DNA of 64,000 bases from Pasteurellaceae bacterium Macca (GTDB lineage: Bacteria > Pseudomonadota > Gammaproteobacteria > Enterobacterales > Pasteurellaceae). A model generated the notes under the pieces. The model saw only the letters and a program-made list of their open reading frames with translations. It did no database searches and was not told where the DNA came from. The position numbers were made by a program, and so were the translations under genes. The stretch is from contig LVZB01000013.1 of the NCBI GenBank assembly GCA_023101485.1, forward strand, positions 62,001 to 126,000. The letters run 5' to 3'. Each line of letters opens with the position of its first letter. Within the stretch, counting starts at the first letter, position 1. Of the stretch, positions 29,158-38,913 are shown one piece after another.

Positions 29158-29285
29158 CAACAGGCGACAAGTTTTCAAGCATTGATTTGCTTCTTTATTT
29201 TTCTTACCTAAAACACTCAACAATATAATTTAACTTCGTGGTTTGGCGTTGTTTGACCCTAGCCACTTCTCCTATTTGGAATTTT

Positions 29286-31109
29286 ATGACAACTAACACT
29301 TTAACTTTTGCCGATTTAGGCTTACCTCAATCTATTCTTGACGCTGTAACGGATATGGGTTTCGTTAATCCATCCCCAATCCAACAGGCTTGTATCCCTC
29401 ATTTACTTGAAGGGCGTGACGTACTTGGTATGGCACAAACAGGGAGTGGTAAAACCGCTGCCTTCTCTTTACCGATTTTAGCGAAAATCGATGCCGCTTC
29501 CCGTCACCCACAAATGTTGGTGATGGCGCCAACGCGCGAATTAGCGATTCAAGTTGCTGATGCTTGCGAACAATTTACCAAAAATATGAAAGGGATTAAC
29601 GTGGTGACGATTTACGGTGGTCAACGTTATGATATTCAGATCCGTGCCTTAAAAAATGGCGCACAAGTCGTGGTCGGCACACCGGGGCGTATTCTTGACC
29701 ATATCCGTCGTGGCACCTTAGATCTTTCTGCGTTAAAAGCCATTGTATTGGATGAAGCGGACGAAATGTTGCGTATGGGCTTCATTGAAGATGTGGAAAC
29801 GGTCATGGCTGAATTGCCTGAAGATCACCAAACAGCGCTTTTCTCTGCCACAATGCCAGAGCCGATTCGCCGTATTACTCGCCGTTTTATGCAAGATCCA
29901 CAGGAAGTGAAAATTGCGGCGACACAACGTTCTGCGCCTGATATTACGCAAAGCTATTGGTTAGTAAATGGTTTCCGTAAAAATGATGCGTTATTACGTT
30001 TCTTGGAAGTGGAAGAGTTTGATGCGGCGATTATCTTTACCCGTACCAAAACCGGCACAACAGATATTACTGAACTTTTAGAGCGTAACGGCTACCGTGC
30101 AGCGGCGTTAAACGGCGATATGACACAACAAGCTCGTGAGCAGACCCTTGACCGCTTAAAATCAGGTCGTTTAGATATTCTCGTGGCAACAGACGTCGCG
30201 GCGCGTGGTTTAGACGTGGAGCGTATCAGCCTTGTGGTGAATTACGATATTCCTCTTGATTCAGAAAGCTATGTTCACCGTATTGGTCGTACCGGTCGTG
30301 CGGGTCGTTCCGGCCGTGCGTTACTCTTTGTTGAACCGCGCGAACGTCGGTTATTGAGAAATATCGAACATTTAATGAAAAAACCGATTAATGAAGTCCC
30401 TGTACCAAATCATGAAATTTTAATGGAAAAACGCCGTGAGAAGTTTAAAGCGAAAATTGCCTTACAACTTGAACACCACGATTTAGAAAAATACCGCGTA
30501 TTACTTGAAGACCTCTTCACGGCGGATCAAGATCACGAAGAACTTGCCGCGGCAATGATGATGATGCTCCAAGAGAAGCAAAAATTGATTCTGCCACCAG
30601 ACCCTGAAATTCGTTCTATGCGTGGCGAACGTGGTCGCCGTGACCGTGATAATCGTGAAAACCCACGTTCCGCAGAACGTCGTGGCGGTCGTGAAAATGC
30701 CGTTGATATGGATCTCTATCGTATTGAAATCGGGCGTGAAGATGGCGTTGAAGTGCGTCATATCGTGGGGGCGATTGCCAACGAAGGCGATATCAATAGC
30801 CGTTATATCGGGCATATCAAATTACACGATACCTATTCCACTATTGAATTACCCCAAGGTATGCCGAACCACTTAGTGCAACACTTTGCTCAAAAAGCAC
30901 GGGTATTAAGCAAGCCGATGCAAATGAGCTTATTAGGCCCTGCTAGTAGTGCGACAAATAGCACACCTTATGAAGGGAAAGGCCGTGGGCGTGGTGACCG
31001 TGACCGTTTTGACCGCAATGGCGGTGGTCGTGGCGAACGTAAAGGCTTTAAAGATCGCAAGGAAGGCGGTTTTAAGGAAAAACGTTTTAACGACCGTGGT
31101 CGTCGCTAA
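29286..31109 (+). CDS. deaD: DEAD-box RNA helicase DeaD (CsdA)
   Basis: ATP-dependent RNA helicase of 607 residues used in ribosome assembly and mRNA decay at low temperature. Motifs in order: the Q motif SPIQQACIP, Walker [35 protein letters not shown], then the second RecA domain with [18 protein letters not shown] and [13 protein letters not shown]. The C-terminus has the DeaD/DbpA RNA-binding domain (about 485-555) and an RGG-rich basic tail. ATG 29286 is chosen because [17 protein letters not shown] is the family start; a longer in-frame reading has no family match. Confidence 0.97.
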   Translation: MTTNTLTFADLGLPQSILDAVTDMGFVNPSPIQQACIPHLLEGRDVLGMAQTGSGKTAAFSLPILAKIDAASRHPQMLVMAPTRELAIQVADACEQFTKNMKGINVVTIYGGQRYDIQIRALKNGAQVVVGTPGRILDHIRRGTLDLSALKAIVLDEADEMLRMGFIEDVETVMAELPEDHQTALFSATMPEPIRRITRRFMQDPQEVKIAATQRSAPDITQSYWLVNGFRKNDALLRFLEVEEFDAAIIFTRTKTGTTDITELLERNGYRAAALNGDMTQQAREQTLDRLKSGRLDILVATDVAARGLDVERISLVVNYDIPLDSESYVHRIGRTGRAGRSGRALLFVEPRERRLLRNIEHLMKKPINEVPVPNHEILMEKRREKFKAKIALQLEHHDLEKYRVLLEDLFTADQDHEELAAAMMMMLQEKQKLILPPDPEIRSMRGERGRRDRDNRENPRSAERRGGRENAVDMDLYRIEIGREDGVEVRHIVGAIANEGDINSRYIGHIKLHDTYSTIELPQGMPNHLVQHFAQKARVLSKPMQMSLLGPASSATNSTPYEGKGRGRGDRDRFDRNGGGRGERKGFKDRKEGGFKEKRFNDRGRR

Positions 31110-31114
31110 ATAAG

Positions 31115-31147
31115 AATGGTGGGTGCAAGCCCACCATTTGCTTTTGT
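31115..31147 (+). terminator. Terminator of deaD
   Basis: AATGGTGGG (31115-31123) pairs with CCCACCATT (31130-31138), followed by TGCTTTTG. Confidence 0.85.
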
Positions 31148-31198
31148 GCAAAATGTGACAAAAAATTGACCGCTTGTTTTACCATAATGGAATCCCTG

Positions 31199-31732
31199 AT
31201 GTTTATTCAAGCTAATCAAACCCATTGTGATCTTCAACTTTCTCAACAGGATCACCACTTTATGCACCACGCTTTACGCCTTGCAGAAAATGCCGAGGGA
31301 GAAGGGGAGATCCCCGTGGGGGCAGTATTGGTGGATAAAGACGGCAATATTCTTGGAGAAGGTTGGAATCGCTCGATTTCCCTTTCTGACCCCACCGCCC
31401 ACGCGGAAATTCAAGCCATTAGAATGGCAGGCCAGAAACTGGGTAACTATCGCCTACTTGACACCACCCTCTATGTTACCTTAGAGCCTTGTACAATGTG
31501 CGCTGGGGCGATTTTACATAGCCGTATTGGGCGGTTGGTCTTTGGTGCTTCGGATTACAAAACTGGCGCGATTGGCTCTCGTTTTCATTTTTTTGAAGAG
31601 TACAAAATGAACCACTTTCTGATTATTCGAGGTGGGGTGATGGCCCAAGCGTGTCGCCAAAAAATCAGCCAATTTTTTAAGAAAAGGCGTGCAGAGAAGA
31701 AAGAAGCCAAAGCCAAAGCGAATGGTGCATAA
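31199..31732 (+). CDS. tadA: tRNA-specific adenosine deaminase TadA
   Basis: Zinc deaminase forming inosine at the wobble base of tRNA-Arg(ACG). The zinc-site motif DPTAHAEIQA supplies His and the catalytic Glu, and EPCTMCAGA supplies two Cys. IPVGAVLVDKDG and the C-terminal helix QFFKKRRAEKKE are typical. Start is uncertain: ATG 31199 has GGA seven bases upstream and is preferred (177 residues), while ATG 31187 and one further upstream are in frame. It ends inside a very long palindrome shared with the converging yidE. Confidence 0.93.
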   Translation: MFIQANQTHCDLQLSQQDHHFMHHALRLAENAEGEGEIPVGAVLVDKDGNILGEGWNRSISLSDPTAHAEIQAIRMAGQKLGNYRLLDTTLYVTLEPCTMCAGAILHSRIGRLVFGASDYKTGAIGSRFHFFEEYKMNHFLIIRGGVMAQACRQKISQFFKKRRAEKKEAKAKANGA

Positions 31733-31781
31733 AAGCAAAAAGACTGAATAAATGATTTATTCAGTCTTTTTGCTTTTATGC
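31727..31781. terminator. Perfect 55-base palindrome, two-way terminator between tadA and yidE
   Basis: Bases 31727-31753 are the exact reverse complement of 31755-31781, with one G in the centre: two 27-base arms without a mismatch. It includes the tadA stop and nearly reaches the yidE stop. T runs lie inside the arms on either strand, so it works as a terminator in both directions. Confidence 0.93.
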
Positions 31782-31783
31782 CT

Positions 31784-33439
31784 TTACGCAACCCACAGTA
31801 AAATCGCAAGTAGCTGTGGCAAGATGATTCGGCAGAACATCACTAAGGGATAAACCGTTGCGTAGGAGAGTGCCGCCGCACCGTTGTTCTCTTTAATTGC
31901 ATTGGCAAAGGCTAGGGCCGGTGGATCGGTCATTGAACCGGCTAATAAGCCACAGAGTGAGAGGTAATTGAGCTTGCCGTAAATGCGTGCCACTAAACCT
32001 GTTACGATAAGTGGAATTGCCGTAATTAATATGCCGTAGCCAATCCAAGATAGCCCATCGTTACTTAAGAGTGTATCTAAGAAATTACCTCCGGCTTTCC
32101 AACCGACAACGGCAAGGAAAAGCACAATTCCGATTTCTCGCAAGGCAAGGTTGGCACTTGGTGGCATAAACCAATAGAGCTTACCAATACTGCCAATTCT
32201 CGCTAAAATCAACGCAACCACTAATGGCCCACCGGCAAGCCCTAATTTTAATGCCACAGGGAAACCCGGAATATAAAGGGGAACAGAGCCGAGCAAAACA
32301 CCCAGCCCGATACCGATAAAGATCGGTAACATTTGCACCTGTTGCAGTTTTTGTTGTGCGTTGCCGATAATCGCCATAACGGCATCAATATCTTCTTGGC
32401 GACCCACGAGATTTAACACATCACCAAACTGTAAGGTCATCTCGCCGTGGGGAACGAGTTCAATCCCTGCCCGATTTAAGCGAGAAATGACCACGTCATA
32501 CTTCCCTTTGAGCATAAGTTGGCGAATTTTCTTACCAAAGACTTTTTCATTGGTGACCACCGCCCGTTCGGAGCGATACATTGTCCCTTTGGTGGAGATC
32601 GCCACATCAGCCTGTTCTCCTAAGATTAGTTGCATTTTGTGTAGAGCCGTTTTTTCCCCCACAAGGTGCAAAATATCACCGACATAAATTTTGGTATCGA
32701 CTTTGGGAATGAGGATATTTTCCTCCCGTTTTAAACGCGAGTAGATCACATCGTGACGTTCAAAATCCGGTAGCTCTTTTAAGATCAGACCGTTGATATT
32801 CGGGTTAGTAATACGGATATTAAGCGTGCTAAGCCCTTCTTTCTTATTATTCGTATTTTTATCAAAGTCGTCTGCTTCGTGATCCACGTTGATTTTAAAG
32901 ATAATGCGAACCAACCACATAGCAAGGAGAATACCGACAATCCCGAAAGGATAAGCGATGGCGTATGCCATCCCCATGACGGCGGTGGTACCTTCGCCAC
33001 TGAGTTCGGCTAGGATCTGCTGACCTGCACCGAGAGAAGGAGTGTTCGTCACCGCACCAGAGAAAATGCCGAGAATAACGGGTAATGGTATGTTAAAGAG
33101 TTTATGTAGTAATACAACAAGCAGACCACTAATAGCAATAATTAATAGGGCAAAGCCATTGAGTTTTAAACCAGATTGGCGAAGGGAAGCAAAAAAGCCA
33201 GGACCGACTTGAATACCGATTGTATAAACAAATAGAATTAAGCCAAATTCTTGAATAAAATGGAGTGTATGAGCATCTAATTTTATGCCGTATTGTGTCA
33301 TAAAATGAGAAACTATAATGCCACCAAATAATACGCCACCAATACCAAGGCTAACACCTCGAACTTTTATATGTCCAAGCCATAGCCCAATAACAGCGAC
33401 TAAGGCAAGCAAACCTACAGTTAATGCTATTTCACTCAT
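31784..33439 (-). CDS. yidE: YidE/YbjL-type transporter of the AspT family
   Basis: Inner-membrane protein of 551 residues. Five or six helices at the N-terminus (1-180) are followed by a central cytoplasmic part with two RCK_C (TrkA C-terminal) domains, about 205-285 and 290-370. Each has a VGD(I/V)L(H/N)LVG segment. Five or six more helices follow (380-551). This is the layout of the aspartate:alanine exchanger family; E. coli YidE has nearly the same length. The substrate is not known. It diverges from gltS across a 195-base gap with a CRP-like site. Confidence 0.9.
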   Translation of the reverse strand: MSEIALTVGLLALVAVIGLWLGHIKVRGVSLGIGGVLFGGIIVSHFMTQYGIKLDAHTLHFIQEFGLILFVYTIGIQVGPGFFASLRQSGLKLNGFALLIIAISGLLVVLLHKLFNIPLPVILGIFSGAVTNTPSLGAGQQILAELSGEGTTAVMGMAYAIAYPFGIVGILLAMWLVRIIFKINVDHEADDFDKNTNNKKEGLSTLNIRITNPNINGLILKELPDFERHDVIYSRLKREENILIPKVDTKIYVGDILHLVGEKTALHKMQLILGEQADVAISTKGTMYRSERAVVTNEKVFGKKIRQLMLKGKYDVVISRLNRAGIELVPHGEMTLQFGDVLNLVGRQEDIDAVMAIIGNAQQKLQQVQMLPIFIGIGLGVLLGSVPLYIPGFPVALKLGLAGGPLVVALILARIGSIGKLYWFMPPSANLALREIGIVLFLAVVGWKAGGNFLDTLLSNDGLSWIGYGILITAIPLIVTGLVARIYGKLNYLSLCGLLAGSMTDPPALAFANAIKENNGAAALSYATVYPLVMFCRIILPQLLAILLWVA

Positions 33440-33495
33440 AATAACTCCTTTTAAAATTAATAGTCAGGATTCTATCAAAAGCCATTTTTGAAAAA

Positions 33496-33511
33496 TGCGA
33501 TCTAGTTCAAA
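33496..33511. promoter_or_regulatory. Possible CRP site between yidE and gltS
   Basis: TGCGATCTAGTTCAAA matches the CRP palindrome TGTGATCTAGATCACA at 13 of 16 positions. The left half is nearer the CRP-S (Sxy-dependent) form TGCGA. It lies 57 bases before yidE and about 100 bases before the gltS start of transcription. Confidence 0.45.
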
Positions 33512-33568
33512 GAATTGTGTAAAGGAATGCTATTCAATTGTTAAAAAGGTGAAAGAGTGGTGACTTTT

Positions 33569-33597
33569 TTGACAACTCTTTGATTTTTTTATAGTAT
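33569..33597 (+). promoter_or_regulatory. Promoter of gltS
   Basis: A perfect TTGACA (33569-33574) and TAGTAT (33592-33597) are spaced 17 bases apart, with the gltS start 38 bases further on. Sigma-70 type. Confidence 0.75.
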
Positions 33598-33634
33598 CTT
33601 GTTTCCTTTCAACAGAGATCCTAAGGAGTGTCTT

Positions 33635-34849
33635 ATGGAACCTATCATTTTAAATGGTTATTACACACTGATTGCAGCCACTATTGTGTTATTAGTGGGG
33701 CGGTTGTTAGTTAATCGGATTAAATTTTTACAAGACTTCAATATTCCAGAAGCTGTTGCGGGTGGTTTAGTCGCCGCATTAATTATCTTCTGTTTATATA
33801 AATTCGGTGGCTTAACCTTTAAATTTGAGAAATCGTTGCAAACTGCATTTATGTTAGTGTTCTTTGCTTCTATTGGTTTAGCTGCGGATTTTTCGCGTTT
33901 AAAACAAGGTGGTTTACCACTCGTTATTTTCTTAGTGATCGTAAGTGGTTTAATTATTGTACAAAATGGTGTGGGTGTGGCAATGGCATCGGCATTAGGT
34001 TTGGATCCGTTAGTTGGATTAATTACAGGATCTATCACTCTCACCGGTGGTCATGGTACGGGAGCAGCGTGGGGTAAAATCTTGCAAGAGCAGCATGGTA
34101 TTGCTGGTGCGGTGGATATGGCTGTCGCTGCTGCAACCTTTGGGTTAGTCGCGGGGGGATTAATTGGTGGTCCAGTTGCTCGTCATTTAATTAATGGGAT
34201 GAAACGTAATAAAATTTCCCATGTAATGAAAACTGACGATGTAGAAAAATATGATGGTGAAACGTTCGAAGATGCAGAACATTCTCGCTTAATTACGGCC
34301 TCATCAGCCATTGAAACGATGGCACTTTTCGCGGCATGTCTCGCCTTTTCATCAATTATGATTGAACTTTTCCCTCAGCTTGGTTTACCACAGTTTGTAT
34401 GGACGCTGGGAGGTGGGGTAATTTTACGTAACATTCTTACCTTAGTATTTAAATTTGATATGTTTGACCGTGCAATTGATGTTTTCGGTAACGCTTCTTT
34501 AAGCCTTTTCTTAGCCATTGCATTAATGAATATTAAACTTTGGGATTTAGTTGGCTTAGCTGGCCCGATGTTAATTATTTTAACCGTTCAAGTGCTTGCA
34601 ATGGTTGCCTATGCCTACTTCATTACGTTCCGTGTAATGGGGAAAGATTATGATGCCGCAGTACTTTCTGCAGGGCATTGTGGCTTTGGCTTAGGGGCAA
34701 CACCAACGGCTATTGCGAATATGCAATCGGTGACAGAAACCTTTGGTCCTTCTCACAAAGCATTCTTAATCGTGCCGCTTGTCGGGGCGTTCTTTGTAGA
34801 TATTGTCAATCTTGGCGTAATTACTACATTCTTGAAAATTTTTGGCTAG
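33635..34849 (+). CDS. gltS: Sodium/glutamate symporter GltS
   Basis: Inner-membrane carrier of 404 residues taking up glutamate with sodium. About ten helices with two reentrant regions: ITGSITLTGGHGTGAAWG in the N-terminal half and SAGHCGFGLGATPTAIANMQSVTE in the C-terminal half, the duplicated GGxG-type loops of the ESS family. ATG 33635 follows AAGGAG at good spacing and gives the family start EPIILNGYYTLI. It is transcribed alone from a good promoter, with a strong terminator after it. Confidence 0.95.
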   Translation: MEPIILNGYYTLIAATIVLLVGRLLVNRIKFLQDFNIPEAVAGGLVAALIIFCLYKFGGLTFKFEKSLQTAFMLVFFASIGLAADFSRLKQGGLPLVIFLVIVSGLIIVQNGVGVAMASALGLDPLVGLITGSITLTGGHGTGAAWGKILQEQHGIAGAVDMAVAAATFGLVAGGLIGGPVARHLINGMKRNKISHVMKTDDVEKYDGETFEDAEHSRLITASSAIETMALFAACLAFSSIMIELFPQLGLPQFVWTLGGGVILRNILTLVFKFDMFDRAIDVFGNASLSLFLAIALMNIKLWDLVGLAGPMLIILTVQVLAMVAYAYFITFRVMGKDYDAAVLSAGHCGFGLGATPTAIANMQSVTETFGPSHKAFLIVPLVGAFFVDIVNLGVITTFLKIFG

Positions 34850-34881
34850 CAAAAAAGTAGTCAAAAAAGACCGCTTGTAAT

Positions 34882-34923
34882 CTGCACCTCAATCTATTTA
34901 ATGGGTTGAGGTGCAGTTTTTTT
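34882..34923 (+). terminator. Terminator of gltS
   Basis: CTGCACCTCAA (34882-34892) pairs with TTGAGGTGCAG (34906-34916), then seven T residues. Confidence 0.93.
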
Positions 34924-34938
34924 AGTTAGCAATAAAAT

Positions 34939-34971
34939 AAGGACTAAATTTGAATTTCAAATTCAGTCCTT
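34939..34971 (-). terminator. Terminator of fnr
   Basis: An imperfect palindrome from AAGGACT (34939-34945) to AGTCCTT (34965-34971) with inner TTTGAA/TTTCAAA pairing. On the minus strand it is followed by ATTTTATTG, fitting termination of fnr. Confidence 0.75.
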
Positions 34972-35023
34972 GAAATAATCATTTCACTATTTAGAGTTTA
35001 CAAGCGGTCTTTTTTATAGAAAA

Positions 35024-35797
35024 TTATGCTTCGAGACTAATTGGAATTTCAGATTTAGATTTTGTGACCCCAGCCATTTCACTTAATTCATCCATACGGT
35101 TGATGGTGATATATTTACTTTGTACGGTGATCATGCCATTTTTTTGGAAACGCCCCAGTAAACGGCTAATCGTTTCAATTGTGAGTCCGAGGTAGTTACC
35201 AATATCGCCACGGGTCATCGTTAGGCGAAATTCTCGAGCGGAGAAGCCTCGCGCTGCATAACGTTGTGAGAGGTTATATAAAAATGCGGCGAGTTTTTCT
35301 TCTGCACTCATTTTAGAGAGTAAGAGAATCATCTCTTGATCGCTTTTGATTTCATTACTCATTAAACGCATAATTTGATGGCGGATTTTAGGCATTTTGC
35401 CGGCAAGATCATCTAATATATCAAAGGGGATTTCACAAATCATTGAGGTTTCTAAGGCTTGGGCAAAGCCGACGTGTTTCATATCCGTAATGGCGTCAAA
35501 GCCGACCAAATCTCCTGGAAGATGGAATGCAGTAATCTGTTCTTCACCATTTTCACTAATCGTATAACTTTTAATTGTACCAGAGCGAATAGCATAGATA
35601 GATTTTAGCTCTTCTCCCGATTGGAAAATAATTTGAGATTTTTGCACGGGCTTTTTGCGTTCAATGATATTGTCCAACTGGGTTAATTCATGCTCATTCA
35701 GGGTAAAAGGCAAGCAAAGTTGGCTAATACTGCAATTTTGGCAGTGGATTGTGCAAACTGTTTTTCCATTTTGTTTAAAATCAGATACAATTTTCAT
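35024..35797 (-). CDS. fnr: Oxygen-responsive regulator FNR
   Basis: A 257-residue CRP/FNR regulator switching on anaerobic respiration genes. The N-terminus has C19, C22 and C28 ([13 protein letters not shown]), which with the later Cys in SMICEIPFD ligate the oxygen-sensitive 4Fe-4S cluster. The cyclic-nucleotide-type beta barrel, the LVGFDAI activation region and the helix-turn-helix [23 protein letters not shown], with E-xx-SR contacts for TTGAT, are intact. It is very close to H. influenzae FnrP. ATG 35797 is chosen because MKIVSDFKQ is the family start. A possible FNR site lies just upstream. Confidence 0.96.
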   Translation of the reverse strand: MKIVSDFKQNGKTVCTIHCQNCSISQLCLPFTLNEHELTQLDNIIERKKPVQKSQIIFQSGEELKSIYAIRSGTIKSYTISENGEEQITAFHLPGDLVGFDAITDMKHVGFAQALETSMICEIPFDILDDLAGKMPKIRHQIMRLMSNEIKSDQEMILLLSKMSAEEKLAAFLYNLSQRYAARGFSAREFRLTMTRGDIGNYLGLTIETISRLLGRFQKNGMITVQSKYITINRMDELSEMAGVTKSKSEIPISLEA

Positions 35798-35816
35798 TCG
35801 TGTTCGCCATAAAATT

Positions 35817-35830
35817 TTGATATGGAGCAA
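35817..35830 (-). promoter_or_regulatory. Possible FNR site before fnr (autoregulation)
   Basis: TTGATATGGAGCAA matches the FNR palindrome TTGAT-N4-ATCAA with one change in the right half. It lies 20 bases before the fnr start codon, where binding would block transcription. Confidence 0.45.
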
Positions 35831-35879
35831 ATTTTAACACTATTTACTTCATTTTTGAAGTTAGAATACAGGAACTTAC

Positions 35880-35978
35880 ATGGCTGCTGAAAAACTCACC
35901 AAAAAACGCCTTATCCAAATTAGCATTATGCTTGTCATATTGATTTGCGCCTTTTTGTATCGCACTTACACTTATTAA
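35880..35978 (+). CDS. Single-helix membrane peptide of 32 residues before tgt
   Basis: An open reading frame starting with ATG six bases after an AGGA ribosome site. The product opens MAAEKLTKKRLIQ, basic, then has a hydrophobic helix ISIMLVILICAFLY (about residues 14-27) and ends RTYTY. The charge pattern predicts the N-terminus in the cytoplasm and one membrane span. It lies between divergent fnr and tgt and could be transcribed with tgt, 88 bases downstream. No function or family is recognised. Good ribosome site and clean helix argue for a real gene. Confidence 0.6.
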   Translation: MAAEKLTKKRLIQISIMLVILICAFLYRTYTY

Positions 35979-36066
35979 ATCTCCCAATTTTCGCCAAGGG
36001 CAAAATAGGCTAGAATAGCCTACTCGCAAATAGGCGAGGTACTTGAACTGTTTTTTCGAGGATTAA

Positions 36067-37209
<1,143 letters not shown>

Positions 37210-37240
37210 GTTTTCTCACGTCATGTTAAGTCAAATCACT

Positions 37241-37266
37241 AAAAGGGAGTTAAGCTCCCTTTTTTC
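37241..37266. terminator. Bidirectional terminator between tgt and the GT8 gene
   Basis: AAAAGGGAG (37241-37249) pairs with CTCCCTTTT (37255-37263) across five bases, with T residues on both strands. Confidence 0.9.
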
Positions 37267-37269
37267 GTT

Positions 37270-38106
37270 TTAATCAAATAACGATAAGGTTAAAAATCCA
37301 AGGGGCAGAAGAGCGAGTTCTTGCCAGCCGATTTGGTGGTAAAGTTTAAACCATGAAATAACTTGTTGAACGGTTGGAGGAATATTTTTTCCGTCTGGTT
37401 TTTCTGCTAATGGTTTTCGTGGACCCGTGAAATGAAATATGGTCGGGGTAATATGCTGTGGTATGATTAGCATGTGATTGAGTTGATAGTTATATTGGGT
37501 GGGTAATTCCGTCCATTGATTGGCAAAATAGAGATTTAATACATCTTGATCGCCAAAAAGCAATTCTTTCTCTAATTCTTTAGTCAGGGAAATAAGATTC
37601 TCTTTATGATTTTTCCAATGTTCTGCATGAATATAAAGTACCCCTGCATTAAAGTAGCTATGACCGGTTTTATAACGATGCTCGGGGAGAGAATGAACAT
37701 AAGGATCAGTTACAGCCAACAATGTGCGGGTTGAATACTCATAAAAGGGAAGAGTAATGTTGCCATTAATGACAATATCACAATCTAAGTAGATCCAATA
37801 AGGGCTTTGACTATGTTGAAAGAGATCTTCAATGTAGTAACGGAGATAAGTTTCGGAGGAAATATAGCCCGATTGAGGGTAACAATCTAAAAGGGAATGA
37901 GCCATTTTAACGGAATATATCACACTATTTCGGCGGGCAAGGAATTGATTACGATAATTGAACCATTCCTTTGGAATATCTCCGGTATGCATGACAAAAA
38001 TCGTTAAATTGCGATGATGTACAAATAAAGATTTCAAAGCAATATCAAGATAGGGCAAATAGTTGAGATTCGTCGCGAAGAGAATGTTGATATTTTCCAT
38101 ATTCAT
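37270..38106 (-). CDS. Family 8 glycosyltransferase, probably for lipooligosaccharide
   Basis: A 278-residue retaining glycosyltransferase of family GT8. The N-terminal INILFATNLNYLPYLDIALKSLF, the metal-binding DxD at D108-D110 (IYLDCDIVI), FNAGVLYIHAEHW, FGDQDVLNLYF and a C-terminal HFTGPRKPL with the second metal-ligand His match LgtC/RfaJ-type enzymes. These add galactose or glucose to lipooligosaccharide; the sugar and acceptor are not predictable. The gene is AT-rich. There are no tetranucleotide repeats near the start, so it does not look phase-variable like many Haemophilus lgt/lic genes. An ATG two codons later is an equally good start. Confidence 0.85.
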   Translation of the reverse strand: MNMENINILFATNLNYLPYLDIALKSLFVHHRNLTIFVMHTGDIPKEWFNYRNQFLARRNSVIYSVKMAHSLLDCYPQSGYISSETYLRYYIEDLFQHSQSPYWIYLDCDIVINGNITLPFYEYSTRTLLAVTDPYVHSLPEHRYKTGHSYFNAGVLYIHAEHWKNHKENLISLTKELEKELLFGDQDVLNLYFANQWTELPTQYNYQLNHMLIIPQHITPTIFHFTGPRKPLAEKPDGKNIPPTVQQVISWFKLYHQIGWQELALLPLGFLTLSLFD

Positions 38107-38245
38107 GTTGTGTTATTTAATCGATTGAAGAGAAAATTAGTGCTTTCTTGCATATTTGCTATTTTCTTTGTTTAGACTATTCATTGGGGCAAGCAAGAAA
38201 GCGGTGCAAAATCTTTGTAAAATTTGACCGCTTGTAAAGCAGAAA

Positions 38246-38842
38246 TTACGACCAACCATTATTTCGTTTACGGCGAGGAATAAATAAAGGGAGAATTAAG
38301 CCCAGTAATAATCCAACGAAAAGAACTGATCCGCCATAAATAAAATATTGGATCATAATTTCTCGAGATTCAGCGCTTTGTATAGCTTCTAAATCACGAT
38401 TTTTACTTTTAAGAATATCAATTTCTCGTTTAAGTTGAGCGTTTTGATCAAGTAGTTCGCTGCTTTGCTGTGTGGCTTGTTGAGTGCGACGTTGCATTTC
38501 TGCTGTGCGCTGTTGCCAATCTTTATCAAGATTATTTAATTTCGTCGTCAGTTCTAGCACTTGCTGTTGCAATTGGGGTGTTTTTTCCTTTGCACTAGGT
38601 GTATCGGTAAGTTCTTGAATTAATATCCAACCTTCGCGGTTTTTATTATCGCGAATTAAAGCATAGCGATCTTTACGATCAAGTAGCGTAATTTTTTCAC
38701 CAGCTTGAATCGTGCCAGAAATTTTGAATTGATCACTTGGACCTTTACGAAGATAAGTATTTAGATTTTCGGTGACATATTGAGTTTGTGCGGTAGCTGA
38801 AAATGAGAGAGCAAAGAGAGAAAGTGTCAGTAATTTTCGCAT
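38246..38842 (-). CDS. SH3-domain membrane protein, YgiM type
   Basis: A 198-residue envelope protein. The signal peptide MRKLLTLSLFALSFSATA is followed by a bacterial SH3 domain (about 20-80, YVTENLNTYLRKGPSDQFKISGTIQAGEKI). A coiled coil follows (about 90-155), then a C-terminal membrane helix (about 165-187) with a basic tail PRRKRNNG. This is the layout of E. coli YgiM (TIGR04211). The function is unsettled. It follows pit and the PhoU-like gene on the same strand, the same order as HI1603-HI1605 in H. influenzae; a weak terminator separates it from pit. Confidence 0.88.
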   Translation of the reverse strand: MRKLLTLSLFALSFSATAQTQYVTENLNTYLRKGPSDQFKISGTIQAGEKITLLDRKDRYALIRDNKNREGWILIQELTDTPSAKEKTPQLQQQVLELTTKLNNLDKDWQQRTAEMQRRTQQATQQSSELLDQNAQLKREIDILKSKNRDLEAIQSAESREIMIQYFIYGGSVLFVGLLLGLILPLFIPRRKRNNGWS

Positions 38843-38876
38843 AGCATATTGCCTAAAATTGAGAAGATAAATGAAA

Positions 38877-38907
38877 AGGAAACGATAAACATTTTACCGT
38901 TTCCTGA
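38877..38907 (-). terminator. Terminator-like hairpin after pit
   Basis: AGGAAACG (38877-38884) pairs with CGTTTCCT (38898-38905). On the minus strand TTTTCATTT follows. It lies between pit and the YgiM-type gene. Confidence 0.65.
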
Positions 38908-38913
38908 TAAGCG

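Noticed and set aside
31140-31198. TTGACC before tadA as a -35 element
   Set aside because: It is part of an uptake sequence (TTGACCGCTTGT) and the next TATAAT-like word is only 11 bases away.
38107-38245. Possible phase-variable repeat tract before the GT8 gene
   Set aside because: No tandem tetranucleotide repeat or long homopolymer is present at or before the start.
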